NCBI RefSeq assembly: GCF_009455635.1
Contig: NZ_QPER01000002.1
Span: 2,232,001-2,296,000 of the forward strand
Direction: 5' to 3'
From: Paraburkholderia agricolaris
Lineage (GTDB): Bacteria > Pseudomonadota > Gammaproteobacteria > Burkholderiales > Burkholderiaceae
Length of the DNA stretch: 64,000 nt
The notes beneath the pieces are model-generated. The model did not search any database, had not been told where the DNA came from, and saw only the letters and a program-made list of their open reading frames with translations. Position numbers and translations under genes: made by a program. Shown piece by piece: positions 8,414-16,476 of this stretch (positions within the stretch are counted from its first letter, which is position 1; each line of letters begins with the position of its first letter).

Positions 8414-9580
8414 TCAGTACGACTTCGGCAGGCCCAGCACTTTCTCCGCGATGAAACACATGATCATCTGCGGGCTCACGGGCGCGAGCCTCGGAATCAT
8501 ACACTCCCGCAGATAACGTTCGACGTGATATTCCTTCGCATAGCCCATCCCGCCAAGCGTGGCGATCGCCGTCTGGCATGACTGGAAGGCGGCTTCCGCG
8601 GCGAGGTACTTGGCTGCGTTGGCTTCGGCGCCGCAGGGCTGGCCGGCGTCGTAGAGCGAGGCGGCTTTGAACACCATCAGGTTGGCCGCTTCGAGTTGCA
8701 TCCAGGCTTGAGCCAGTGGATGTTGAATGGCCTGGTTCTGGCCGATCGGCCGGCCAAACACTACACGTTCCTTCGCGTACTGCGTCGCGCGCCTCAAAGC
8801 CGCCTGGCCGAGACCGATGGCTTCGGCGGCAATCAGGATGCGCTCGGGGTTCAGCCCGTGCAGCAGATAGCGGAAACCCGCACCTTCGTCGCCGATACGG
8901 TCCTGCACCGGCACGCGCAGGTTGTCGATGAACAGCATGTTCGAATCGACCGCCTTGCGGCCCATCTTCTCGATCTCGCGCACCTCCACGTGCTCACGGT
9001 CGAGGTCGGTATAGAACAGTGTAAGGCCGTCGGTCGGTTTGGCGGCCTGCTCGAGCGGCGTGGTCCGCGCGATGATCAGCATCTTGCTTGCAACCTGCGC
9101 CGTGGAGATCCAGATCTTGCGGCCGGTCAGCACATAGTGGTCGCCGTCGCGCACGGCCTGGGTTTTCAGATGCGTGGTATCGAGCCCGGCGTCCGGTTCG
9201 GTTACCGCAAAGCAGGCTTTGTCCCGGCCCTCGATCAGCGGCGGCAAAAAACGGCGCTTCTGTTCGTCGCTGCCGAATACCTGCACCGGGTTCAGCCCGA
9301 AGATATTCATATGCACCGCCGAGGCCCCCGACAAGCCTGCGCCCGAGCCGCTGATCGTGCGCATCATCAGCGCGGCCTCGGTCATGCCGAGACCGGAGCC
9401 GCCATATTCCGGCGACATCGCAATCCCCAGCCAGCCGGCATCGGCCAGCGTGCGATGAAAGTCGTGCGGGAAGCCGCCGTCGCGATCACGGGCGAGCCAG
9501 TACTCGTCGTCGTATTTTTCGCAGATCTTTTCGATCGCGGCCTGGATCGATTGCTGGTCTTCGGTGAGATCGAAATTCAT
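8414..9580 (-). CDS. Acyl-CoA dehydrogenase with displaced catalytic base
   Basis: 388 aa FAD enzyme that forms an alpha,beta-unsaturated acyl-CoA and passes electrons to ETF. The family blocks are ACFAVTEPDAGLDTT (FAD/substrate), GRKIWIST and ATLGGMGYAKEYHVERYLRE. At the usual catalytic Glu site near the C-terminus (E376 in medium-chain enzymes) the sequence reads IPRLAPVSPQM, with Pro367 in place of Glu. Instead Glu246 in NPERILIAAEAIG aligns with the base of isovaleryl-CoA dehydrogenase, so the base may be on that helix. I chose the ATG at 9580 (MNFDLTEDQQ), preceded by AGGA, over the ATG at 9667, which would add 29 unusual residues. It follows the CitMHS gene by 87 nt. Confidence 0.88.
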   Translation of the reverse strand: MNFDLTEDQQSIQAAIEKICEKYDDEYWLARDRDGGFPHDFHRTLADAGWLGIAMSPEYGGSGLGMTEAALMMRTISGSGAGLSGASAVHMNIFGLNPVQVFGSDEQKRRFLPPLIEGRDKACFAVTEPDAGLDTTHLKTQAVRDGDHYVLTGRKIWISTAQVASKMLIIARTTPLEQAAKPTDGLTLFYTDLDREHVEVREIEKMGRKAVDSNMLFIDNLRVPVQDRIGDEGAGFRYLLHGLNPERILIAAEAIGLGQAALRRATQYAKERVVFGRPIGQNQAIQHPLAQAWMQLEAANLMVFKAASLYDAGQPCGAEANAAKYLAAEAAFQSCQTAIATLGGMGYAKEYHVERYLRECMIPRLAPVSPQMIMCFIAEKVLGLPKSY

Positions 9581-9667
9581 ATCTACGTCCTGGGTCGTTA
9601 CTGCTGGATCAATACTGTTTAGTACCTGCGCCTCGCCAACCATCTGCGAGACGCGCTCAAAGCCCAT

Positions 9668-10969
9668 TCAAAGCGGAAACACGCCAACCAGCACCGCGGT
9701 CAACACCATGATGATGGTGGCGGCGAACAGAAAGGGAATCGTGAATTTCTGGTGCTCGGCGAGTTCGACGCCGGTCAGGCCGACGATCAGAAACGTCGCG
9801 GGCGTCAACGGGCTAACCGGAAAACCGGTCGTCATCTGGCCAAGCAAGGCGGCCTGCGCCATCTGCACCGGCGGCACACCGAGTATCTTTGCGCTCTCGG
9901 CCAGTACCGGCAGAATGCCGAAGTAGAACGAATCGGGATCGAACAACAGGCTCAACGGCATCGAGACGAGCCCGAGCACGAACGGCATATGGCGCGCATG
10001 GTCGACCGGCACGTGCTGCACCACGACCTGCGCCATCGCCGTGAGCATGCCGGTGCCGGACATGATGCCGGTGAACGCGCCCGCCGCGAGCAGAACGCTC
10101 GCCATCATCAACGCGGCTTTGGCGTGCGCGTCGATACGCTCGCGCTGCTGCCTGACGTCCGGATAGTTGACGATCAACGCGGCAACCGTGCCCAGCATGA
10201 ACATCACCATCGGGTCGACAATGCCCGACACCAGCGTGACCAGCACGATCAGCGTCAACGCAAGGTTGATCCAGAAGCGGCCGGGGCGGCGCAGCGCCAG
10301 TTCCTCAGGCGTGAGTTCGCGAGGCGTTACCGAAACCGTTGCCGCACTCGCACGATCGAGACCGAGGCGTTTTTCTTCGCGTTTGCCGAGCACATATGCA
10401 GTGCCGAACACGAAAATCAGGCCGACGATCTGCACCGGAATCATCGGATAGAAAATCACCGTGCCGGGAATATGCAAGGCGGCCGAGGCGCGCAGCATCG
10501 GCCCGACCCACGGCAGAAAATTGACACCCGCCGCCATCGATGCCACACACGCAAGAATCCGCTTGTCGATGCCGAGGCGTGTGTACAAAGGCAGCATCGC
10601 GGGCAACGTGACAAGGAACGTCACCGCACCGGAACCATCCAGGTGAATCAGTAGCGCGAGCAACGCCGAGCCCATCACAATCCGCGTCGGATGGCAGCCG
10701 ACCACGCGCAATACGCCGTTGATGATCGGATCGAGCATGCCCGCATCCGTCAGGATGCCGAAGAATAGAATCGCAAAAACGAACATACCGGCCACCGGCC
10801 CGATGTTCTGCACGCCGTGCACGATGTACTTGCCCGTCGACAGCCCAAAGCCGGCGACGAGCGCCGCCACGATCGGCACGACGATCAGTGCGACCAGCGG
10901 CGAAAGGCGCTTCGTGATGATCAGCCCGAACAACGCGACAATGGCAACCGTGCCGATCAGCGCGAGCAT
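9668..10969 (-). CDS. CitMHS-family carboxylate transporter
   Basis: 433 aa, about 12 membrane helices, from the ion-transporter superfamily that includes citrate-metal:proton symporters. It probably imports the di- or tricarboxylic acid that the neighbouring CoA-transferase and dehydrogenase then use. Recognisable parts are FVFAILFFGILTDAGMLDPI, LLIHLDGSGAVTFLV and the late FDPDSFYFGILPVL, which is characteristic of CitMHS proteins. The ATG at 10969 has AAGGAG at ideal spacing; an ATG 30 nt further upstream lacks one. The substrate cannot be read from sequence. Confidence 0.87.
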   Translation of the reverse strand: MLALIGTVAIVALFGLIITKRLSPLVALIVVPIVAALVAGFGLSTGKYIVHGVQNIGPVAGMFVFAILFFGILTDAGMLDPIINGVLRVVGCHPTRIVMGSALLALLIHLDGSGAVTFLVTLPAMLPLYTRLGIDKRILACVASMAAGVNFLPWVGPMLRASAALHIPGTVIFYPMIPVQIVGLIFVFGTAYVLGKREEKRLGLDRASAATVSVTPRELTPEELALRRPGRFWINLALTLIVLVTLVSGIVDPMVMFMLGTVAALIVNYPDVRQQRERIDAHAKAALMMASVLLAAGAFTGIMSGTGMLTAMAQVVVQHVPVDHARHMPFVLGLVSMPLSLLFDPDSFYFGILPVLAESAKILGVPPVQMAQAALLGQMTTGFPVSPLTPATFLIVGLTGVELAEHQKFTIPFLFAATIIMVLTAVLVGVFPL

Positions 10970-11147
10970 TGCGTGGCTCCTTGCGTGCTGTGCGTCCACT
11001 CATCGGCCCTGATGAAACAAGACGTAAAACCCGACGGCGAGCGTCGTCCTGCGCGATCAATGCACATACTGTCTCCTTGGCGGCACGCGGCCGCTCTTGG
11101 TTGTATCGACGGGGTGAATCCAGATTGAGCGAGGTGCTCCGAAAACG

Positions 11148-12293
11148 TCAGTCGTTCGCACCCGGCTTGCCGAAGACCTGCTCGGCGTGCTCATTGAGCG
11201 TCGGAGGCGTGCTGCGGTAACTGGCCGGCGTGCGGCTCAGCTTGATCGGCGACGCGATGCCTCTGTACGTGCCCATCTCCACGCGCATGCCGCGATGCGC
11301 CGTATGCGGATGCTCCAGCGCCGCACCCAATCCGAGCACCGGCGCGCACGGCACGCCACGGCGAATCAGCGTGTCGGCGAGCAACTCGCCTTCCCATGAC
11401 GCAAAGTGTTTCTCGAGTTCCGCGCGCAATTCGCGGCGATGCGCGCTGCGCTCCTTGTTGCTGGCAAAACGCGGATCGTCCACGAGCGCCTGCGCATCGA
11501 TCACGGCGCACAGTCCCGCGAACTGCGAGTTGTTGCCCACGGCCAGAAAAATATCGACGCTGCCGGTATGAAACATGTCGTACGGCGTGATGTTGGGATG
11601 CGCATTGCCACTGCGTTGCGGCTCTTTGCCCGAGTAAAACCAGTTCGGCGTATGCGGATGCAGAATCGACAGCGCACTATCGAACAAGGTCGACTCGACG
11701 AACTGACCGCGCCCGCTCGTCTCGCGTTCGCGCAGCGCCATCAGGATACCGAGCGCCGCGTTCAGTCCGGTGACCAGATCGACGATCGGCACGCCGATGC
11801 GCAACGGCGCGCCGCCCGCCTCGCCGTTCACGCTCATCAAACCGGTGAGCGCCTGGACCGCCGCGTCATAGCCCGGCAACACGCCGAGCGGGCCATCCGC
11901 GCCGAAGCCGGACACGCGGCAATGCACGAGCCGCGGAAAACGCGCCTGCAACGCGTCATAGCCAAGCCCCCAGCGTTCCAGGGTGCCGATCTTGAAGTTT
12001 TCGACGAGCACGTCGGCCGTCTCGAGCAGCGTGAGCAGTTTCCGACGGTCCGGCTCCTGCGTCAGATCGAGTGTGACGCCGAGCTTGTTGCGATTCACGC
12101 CGACGAAATACGAGGCCGTATCGCCGTCGAACGGCGGCCCCCAGGTGCGGGTTTCGTCGCCGTTAGGCGGTTCGACCTTGACGACCTCGGCGCCGTGATC
12201 GGCGAGGATTTGCGTGCAGTACGGACCACCCAGCACGCGTGACAGATCGATGATGCGGAGCCCCGCGAGCGAACCGGGTGTGAGATTGAGCAA
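11148..12293 (-). CDS. CaiB/BaiF (class III) CoA-transferase
   Basis: 381 aa. Class III CoA-transferases move CoA between a donor acyl-CoA and an organic acid. The N-terminus LAGLRIIDLSRVLGGPYCTQ and the motif DVLVENFKIGTLERWGLGY are typical. The catalytic Asp is Asp143 in PGYDAAVQALTG. I favour a TTG start at 12293, because CAGGAG lies 7 nt upstream and the first residues match the family; in-frame ATGs further upstream add 30-40 residues of implausible sequence. It is first in the leftward operon and so probably activates the acid imported by the CitMHS protein. A 178-nt gap separates it from that gene. Confidence 0.87.
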   Translation of the reverse strand: MLNLTPGSLAGLRIIDLSRVLGGPYCTQILADHGAEVVKVEPPNGDETRTWGPPFDGDTASYFVGVNRNKLGVTLDLTQEPDRRKLLTLLETADVLVENFKIGTLERWGLGYDALQARFPRLVHCRVSGFGADGPLGVLPGYDAAVQALTGLMSVNGEAGGAPLRIGVPIVDLVTGLNAALGILMALRERETSGRGQFVESTLFDSALSILHPHTPNWFYSGKEPQRSGNAHPNITPYDMFHTGSVDIFLAVGNNSQFAGLCAVIDAQALVDDPRFASNKERSAHRRELRAELEKHFASWEGELLADTLIRRGVPCAPVLGLGAALEHPHTAHRGMRVEMGTYRGIASPIKLSRTPASYRSTPPTLNEHAEQVFGKPGAND

Positions 12294-12713
12294 GGCTTGT
12301 CTCCTGAGTGGCCGAAGCATATGCTCCGGCCGTTTATTCCTGCACATGAATAAAACTTTATGCTCAGAAAATATTGAAGTCAAGCAGCTTGCGAGGCAAC
12401 ACCGTATCGCTGCCATCGATTACAAAGGCGCCGCGCCCATTGTTGCAGCGCGGTCTATTGCCGCAGTTTCGTAACAACCACGCGAAACGCAGGCAAGCAC
12501 GCAATTAGGAAAACTTGATACCTATCAATGATTTGCCGTCTCAAAATCGAAAATTCGCGTGAAACAAGGTGGTTTTTTGACGCACGTCGCGTCGCAGCAA
12601 AAAACTTCGCCTTCCCCTACTCTTGCGCCATCTGCCCAGCGCAGTGCGCACCGACAACGGTCGACGCGCGTAGTCCGCCTTCGGGCACGACGCACCTAAG
12701 CCACTTCACGCTC
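12294..12713. other. Divergent promoter region, CoA-transferase operon / cioAB
   Basis: 420 nt without a supported gene. An AT-rich stretch at 12345-12385 probably contains the leftward promoter. The right part holds a perfect FNR/ANR box at 12515-12528. An open frame runs in phase upstream of cioA but its residues do not resemble a protein N-terminus, so I treat it as leader. Confidence 0.6.
12515..12528 (+). promoter_or_regulatory. FNR/ANR box TTGAT-N4-ATCAA
   Basis: TTGATACCTATCAA matches the FNR/ANR consensus exactly. It lies 185 nt upstream of the cioA start, leaving room for a promoter about 40 nt downstream. It implies oxygen-responsive control of the bd-type oxidase, activation or repression depending on the start site. 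Confidence 0.8.
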
Positions 12714-14126
12714 ATGAACTCCGCAATCTCGGCATTCGATCTCGCCCGCATTCAGTTTGCGTTCACCGTTTCGTTCCACATTGTTTTTCCGGCGCTCAGC
12801 ATCGGCCTCGCCAGCTTCATCGCCGTCCTTGAATGGCGCTGGTTGAAAACCGGCAAGGCGTACTACAAAGATCTTTGCCTGTTCTGGTCGAAGATCTTCG
12901 CAGTCGCCTTCGGTATGGGTGTCGTCTCCGGCGTCGTGATGAGCTATCAGTTCGGTACCAACTGGTCGGGCTTCTCCAGTTTCGCCGGGCCCATCACCGG
13001 ACCGCTGCTGATGTACGAGGTGATGACCGCGTTCTTCCTCGAAGCGGGCTTCCTCGGCATCATGCTGTTCGGCTGGCAGCGCGTGAGTCCACGCGCCCAC
13101 TTCGGCGCCACCTTGATGGTAGCGATCGGCACGCTGATCTCGACCTTCTGGATTCTCGCGTCCAATAGCTGGATGCAAACGCCGCAAGGCTTCGAAGTCG
13201 TGAACGGCCATGTGGTGCCGCTCGACTGGTTCAAGATCATTTTCAATCCCTCGTTCCCATACCGCCTCGCACATATGGCGCTGGCTGCGTTCATCGTCGC
13301 GGCGCTGGTGGTGGCGGCGGTGGGCGCATGGCATCTGCTGCGCGGCCGGCGCGATCCGGCCGTCAGGAAGATGTTCTCGATGGCGCTCTGGCTGCTCCTG
13401 ATCCTCACGCCGATTCAGGCCTTCGTGGGCGATCAGCATGGTCTGAACACGCGCAAGTATCAGCCGGCCAAGATTGCCGCGATCGAAGGTCTGTGGGAAA
13501 CCGAGAAAGGCGGTACCCCGCTGAATCTGTTCGGCATTCCTGACATGCAAGCGGAGACCACGCGTTATGCCGTGTCGATTCCGCACCTCGGCAGCCTGAT
13601 CCTCACGCATAGCTGGGACGGCGAGATTCGCGGCCTGAAGGAATTCCCGCCGGAAGACCGGCCGAACTCGACGGTGGTGTTCTGGAGCTTCCGCATCATG
13701 GCCGGGCTCGGCGTGCTGATGATCCTGATGTCGGTGGCTGCATGGGTGCTGCGCCGCCGCCAACGCCTGTTCGAAGCGAAGTGGTTCCAGCGCGTGGCCG
13801 TCGTAATGGGCCCGAGCGGTTTCATCACGTTGCTGGCGGGTTGGGTCACCACGGAAGCAGGCCGTCAGCCGTGGGTGGTGTATGGCGTGATGCGCACCTC
13901 GCAGGCGGTGTCACCGCTCACCACGCAGCAGGTCGGTATCTCGCTGATGGCGTTCGTGGTGGTCTATTTCCTCGTGTTCGGCACCGGCATCTACTACATG
14001 CTCAAGCTGATGCGCGCGGGTCCGGCGCTGCCGGGACACACCCCGCACGGCGTACCGGAACACACACCGGATCAAACCGCGCGCCGCCCGCTGTCCGCCG
14101 CCGATCAGATGATCGACGCCGCCTGA
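12714..14126 (+). CDS. cioA: Cytochrome bd-type (cyanide-insensitive) ubiquinol oxidase subunit I
   Basis: 470 aa inner-membrane subunit that oxidises ubiquinol and reduces O2 to water without pumping protons. Haem ligands by alignment with E. coli CydA are His22 (b595), His187 and Met329 (b558), with Glu102 and Glu110 near haem d. SFRIM carries Arg327 beside Met329. The quinol loop begins at GDQHGLNTRKYQPAKIAAIE, with the conserved Lys and Glu, and is about 60 residues shorter than in E. coli, the hallmark of CIO-type enzymes. GRQPW is at 383-387. The ATG at 14 nt into the coding frame change (12714) begins MNSAISAFDLARIQF, the usual N-terminus. cioB follows after 26 nt. Confidence 0.95.
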   Translation: MNSAISAFDLARIQFAFTVSFHIVFPALSIGLASFIAVLEWRWLKTGKAYYKDLCLFWSKIFAVAFGMGVVSGVVMSYQFGTNWSGFSSFAGPITGPLLMYEVMTAFFLEAGFLGIMLFGWQRVSPRAHFGATLMVAIGTLISTFWILASNSWMQTPQGFEVVNGHVVPLDWFKIIFNPSFPYRLAHMALAAFIVAALVVAAVGAWHLLRGRRDPAVRKMFSMALWLLLILTPIQAFVGDQHGLNTRKYQPAKIAAIEGLWETEKGGTPLNLFGIPDMQAETTRYAVSIPHLGSLILTHSWDGEIRGLKEFPPEDRPNSTVVFWSFRIMAGLGVLMILMSVAAWVLRRRQRLFEAKWFQRVAVVMGPSGFITLLAGWVTTEAGRQPWVVYGVMRTSQAVSPLTTQQVGISLMAFVVVYFLVFGTGIYYMLKLMRAGPALPGHTPHGVPEHTPDQTARRPLSAADQMIDAA

Positions 14127-14152
14127 CTTCACTTGCCAGAAAGAGAAAGAAA

Positions 14153-15157
14153 ATGGACGTAACCGTAGCGTGGGCCGCGATCATCGCACTGGGCCTCTTC
14201 ATGTACGTGGTGCTCGACGGCTTCGATCTGGGCATCGGCATCGTCTTCCCGTTCTTCCCCGACGAGAAGGAACGCGACCTGATGATGAACACCGTCGCGC
14301 CCGTGTGGGACGGCAACGAGACCTGGCTGGTGCTGGGTGGCGCGGCGTTGTTCGCGGTGTTTCCGGTGGTCTACTCGACCGTGCTGTCCGCCCTGTATCT
14401 GCCGCTGATCTTCATGCTCGTGTGCCTGATTTTCCGCGGCGTATCGTTCGAGATTCGCGCCAAGGCCAAGCGCACGAAACATCTGTGGGACCTGGCATTC
14501 ATTGGCGGATCGGCGGGCGCCACCTTCTTTCAGGGCATCGTGCTGGGTGCGTTCCTGCAAGGCATCCCGGTGATCGACGGCGGCTATGCGGGCGACGCCT
14601 TCGGCTGGCTCACGCCGTTCAGTCTGCTGACAGGCCTCGGTCTGGTGATTACCTACGCCTTGCTCGGTTGCTGCTGGCTGGTCGCGAAAACCGAAGGCGA
14701 TCTGCAACGCCGCCTGCATCGCGTGGTGTGGCCGCTGACGCTCGTGCTGCTCGGGTTCATCGCGATGGTCAGCCTGTGGACACCGCTGCAAGATCCGAAT
14801 ATCGCGCAACGCTGGTTCCACGACAACCTGTTCTACCGTCTGCTGCCGGTGCCGTTCCTTGTCGCGGTCTGCGCGTTCTTCATGCATCGCGCGGTACGCG
14901 CGCGGCATCACAACACGCCGTTCGTGCTGGCGCTTTTGCTGGTGCTGCTCGGCTATGCCGGGCTGCTGGTGAGCTTGTGGCCGTATGCGATTCCGTCGAG
15001 CATGACCCTCTGGGAAGCCGCCGCGCCACGTTCGAGCCAGATGTTCACACTAGTCGGCGCGGCGGTCATTCTGCCGGTCATCATCGCTTATACGACGATG
15101 GGTTATTGGGTATTTCGTGGCAAGGTGCGTCATGGCGACCAACATCATTATCACTAA
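14153..15157 (+). CDS. cioB: Cytochrome bd-type ubiquinol oxidase subunit II
   Basis: 334 aa, about eight or nine membrane helices, partner of CioA. The start MDVTVAWAAIIALGLFMYVVLDGFDLGIGI is diagnostic in pattern, as are VWDGNETWLVLGGAALFA and the later PYAIPSSMTLWEAAAP. The ATG has AGAAAGAGAAAG just upstream. The C-terminus is His-rich (HGDQHHYH). Its end overlaps the DUF2474 gene by 26 nt, so the two are translationally coupled. No cydCD assembly exporter is seen here, as is common for CIO loci. Confidence 0.95.
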   Translation: MDVTVAWAAIIALGLFMYVVLDGFDLGIGIVFPFFPDEKERDLMMNTVAPVWDGNETWLVLGGAALFAVFPVVYSTVLSALYLPLIFMLVCLIFRGVSFEIRAKAKRTKHLWDLAFIGGSAGATFFQGIVLGAFLQGIPVIDGGYAGDAFGWLTPFSLLTGLGLVITYALLGCCWLVAKTEGDLQRRLHRVVWPLTLVLLGFIAMVSLWTPLQDPNIAQRWFHDNLFYRLLPVPFLVAVCAFFMHRAVRARHHNTPFVLALLLVLLGYAGLLVSLWPYAIPSSMTLWEAAAPRSSQMFTLVGAAVILPVIIAYTTMGYWVFRGKVRHGDQHHYH

Positions 15158-15323
15158 GGACACGGGCGCCGACACCGCCCGCAACGCCTCTCACCCGCCC
15201 GCGCGCCGGCTGCCTGGCTGGCTGTGGTTCGTCGCGCTGTGGTGCTTCGGCGTGGGCTCGGCGGTGTCGCTCGGCTTCGCGTTCAAGCTTCTGATGAATG
15301 CGACGTTATTTGCGGTCAAATGA
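15132..15323 (+). CDS. DUF2474 small membrane protein, CydX-like accessory
   Basis: 63 aa with one transmembrane helix (about LWFVALWCFGVGSAVSLGFA, residues 33-52). A short polar N-terminus precedes a Pro/Arg-rich linker. It overlaps the end of cioB, with AAGGT upstream of the ATG. Small single-helix proteins in this position (CydX, CydY, DUF2474) stabilise bd oxidases; the role here is inferred from size, topology and position. Confidence 0.85.
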   Translation: MATNIIITKDTGADTARNASHPPARRLPGWLWFVALWCFGVGSAVSLGFAFKLLMNATLFAVK

Positions 15324-15663
15324 ATCATGTATTGGTGTGATCCAATCCGGTGCGCATAACCTGCGGGTTCCTGTGTAGAACGCTTCAAAATTGTGTCATT
15401 CGGCTCGTCTTCCTACCAAGCCGGAACCTATGCGCGGGAGACCTGCCTTACACAATAAGCTGGTGCATCGAACCAGCCGGCGATCATATAAATAGACTGT
15501 CAAATTATGCGGCGGGCCGCAACGCCCGCCGCGCCATCGATCGGCATATGATCGCGGGGTAACGGGCAATGACGCCAAACGAAAATAGAAGTAAAACGGG
15601 AAGAGCAGCCAGAAGCACGGCGGTGGTAGTCCACAACGCGCAGGTCCGACTCGCGGAGACATT
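15324..15663. other. Intergenic region before the response regulator
   Basis: 340 nt with no convincing gene. The only clear structure is a 9-bp hairpin at 15509-15532 (GCGGCGGGC / GCCCGCCGC, 6-nt loop) without a T run. No clear promoter match was found by eye. Confidence 0.6.
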
Positions 15664-16419
15664 ATGAAGTTTCTTGTGGCCGACGACCATGAACTGATCC
15701 GGCAAGGCGTCAAAGGATTGTTGCGCGGTCTCGATCCCGACGCGCAATTCGACGAAGCCGATAGCTGGGAAACACTTGCCGCCGCCGCGCGGCCCGACGC
15801 CGACCACGACCTCGCGATCGTCGATCTGCACATGCCCGGCATGGGCGGCGCTTCGTCGCTGGAAATGCTGTTGAAGGCGAACCCCGCGCTGCCGGTCGTC
15901 GTCCTCTCCGCTGAAGAATCGCCCGACGAAATGCGCGCGGTGCTGGCCGCCGGCGCGCTCGGCTTCGTGCCCAAGCGGCAGCCCGCCAGCGTGATGCTCA
16001 AGGCGATCGAACTGGTTCTGTCAGGCGGGGCCTATGTGCCGATGGAAGCGCTCAGCCTGCTGGGCTCGCGCGAGACGCCCGCCCCTGTGCATGCCGACGC
16101 GGCGGCCGAACTGGCCGCTCCGGGCGCGATCCATGCCCCGGCTCAAGGCGGCGCCACACTCACCGAGCCGATCGCGCAATTCCATGCGCTGCAACCGCAC
16201 CAGCAGCATTTGCTGGAGAACCTGTCGCCCAGGCAGCAGGACATCATGCGGCTCGTGCACCGCGGCTGGACCAACAAGATGATCGCGCGCGAACTGGGCG
16301 TGGCGGAAGGGACGGTCAAGGTCCACCTGTCGGTGATCTTCCGGGCGCTCGGCGTGCACAACCGGTCCATGGCGATCGCCGTGATCAACGGCTGGCTCGA
16401 AGCTGGGAAAACCCTGTAA
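15664..16419 (+). CDS. NarL/FixJ-type (LuxR-family) response regulator
   Basis: 251 aa. The receiver domain (1-120) has the acidic pair Asp7/Asp8, the phospho-acceptor Asp54 in VDLHMPGMGG and Lys104. A linker rich in Ala (about 125-180) leads to a LuxR-type helix-turn-helix (about 185-250) with LSPRQQDIMRLVHRGWTNKM and EGTVKVHLSVIFRALGV. It should bind DNA when phosphorylated. It converges on the hybrid kinase gene 57 nt away, which is its probable partner. No strong ribosome site is visible before the ATG; GAGACATT lies at 15656-15663. Confidence 0.9.
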   Translation: MKFLVADDHELIRQGVKGLLRGLDPDAQFDEADSWETLAAAARPDADHDLAIVDLHMPGMGGASSLEMLLKANPALPVVVLSAEESPDEMRAVLAAGALGFVPKRQPASVMLKAIELVLSGGAYVPMEALSLLGSRETPAPVHADAAAELAAPGAIHAPAQGGATLTEPIAQFHALQPHQQHLLENLSPRQQDIMRLVHRGWTNKMIARELGVAEGTVKVHLSVIFRALGVHNRSMAIAVINGWLEAGKTL

Positions 16420-16439
16420 CGATGGATCGACGGATCGAC

Positions 16440-16459
16440 GGGCGGCGCTCGGGCCGCCC
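16440..16459. terminator. Hairpin between convergent regulator and kinase genes
   Basis: GGGCGGC at 16440-16446 pairs with GCCGCCC at 16453-16459 around a 6-nt loop. There is no T run, so it is at most a weak or Rho-assisted bidirectional terminator. Confidence 0.35.
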
Positions 16460-16476
16460 TGCATGTCGCCCGTCCT

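Noticed and set aside
12528..12713. An N-terminal extension of CioA from an upstream in-frame ATG
   Set aside because: The extra 62 residues do not resemble the family, the FNR box overlaps this region, and MNSAISAFDLARIQF is the normal start.
15509..15532. An intrinsic terminator of the cio operon
   Set aside because: The hairpin lies 186 nt after the last cio gene and has no T run, so assignment as that operon's terminator is not supported.
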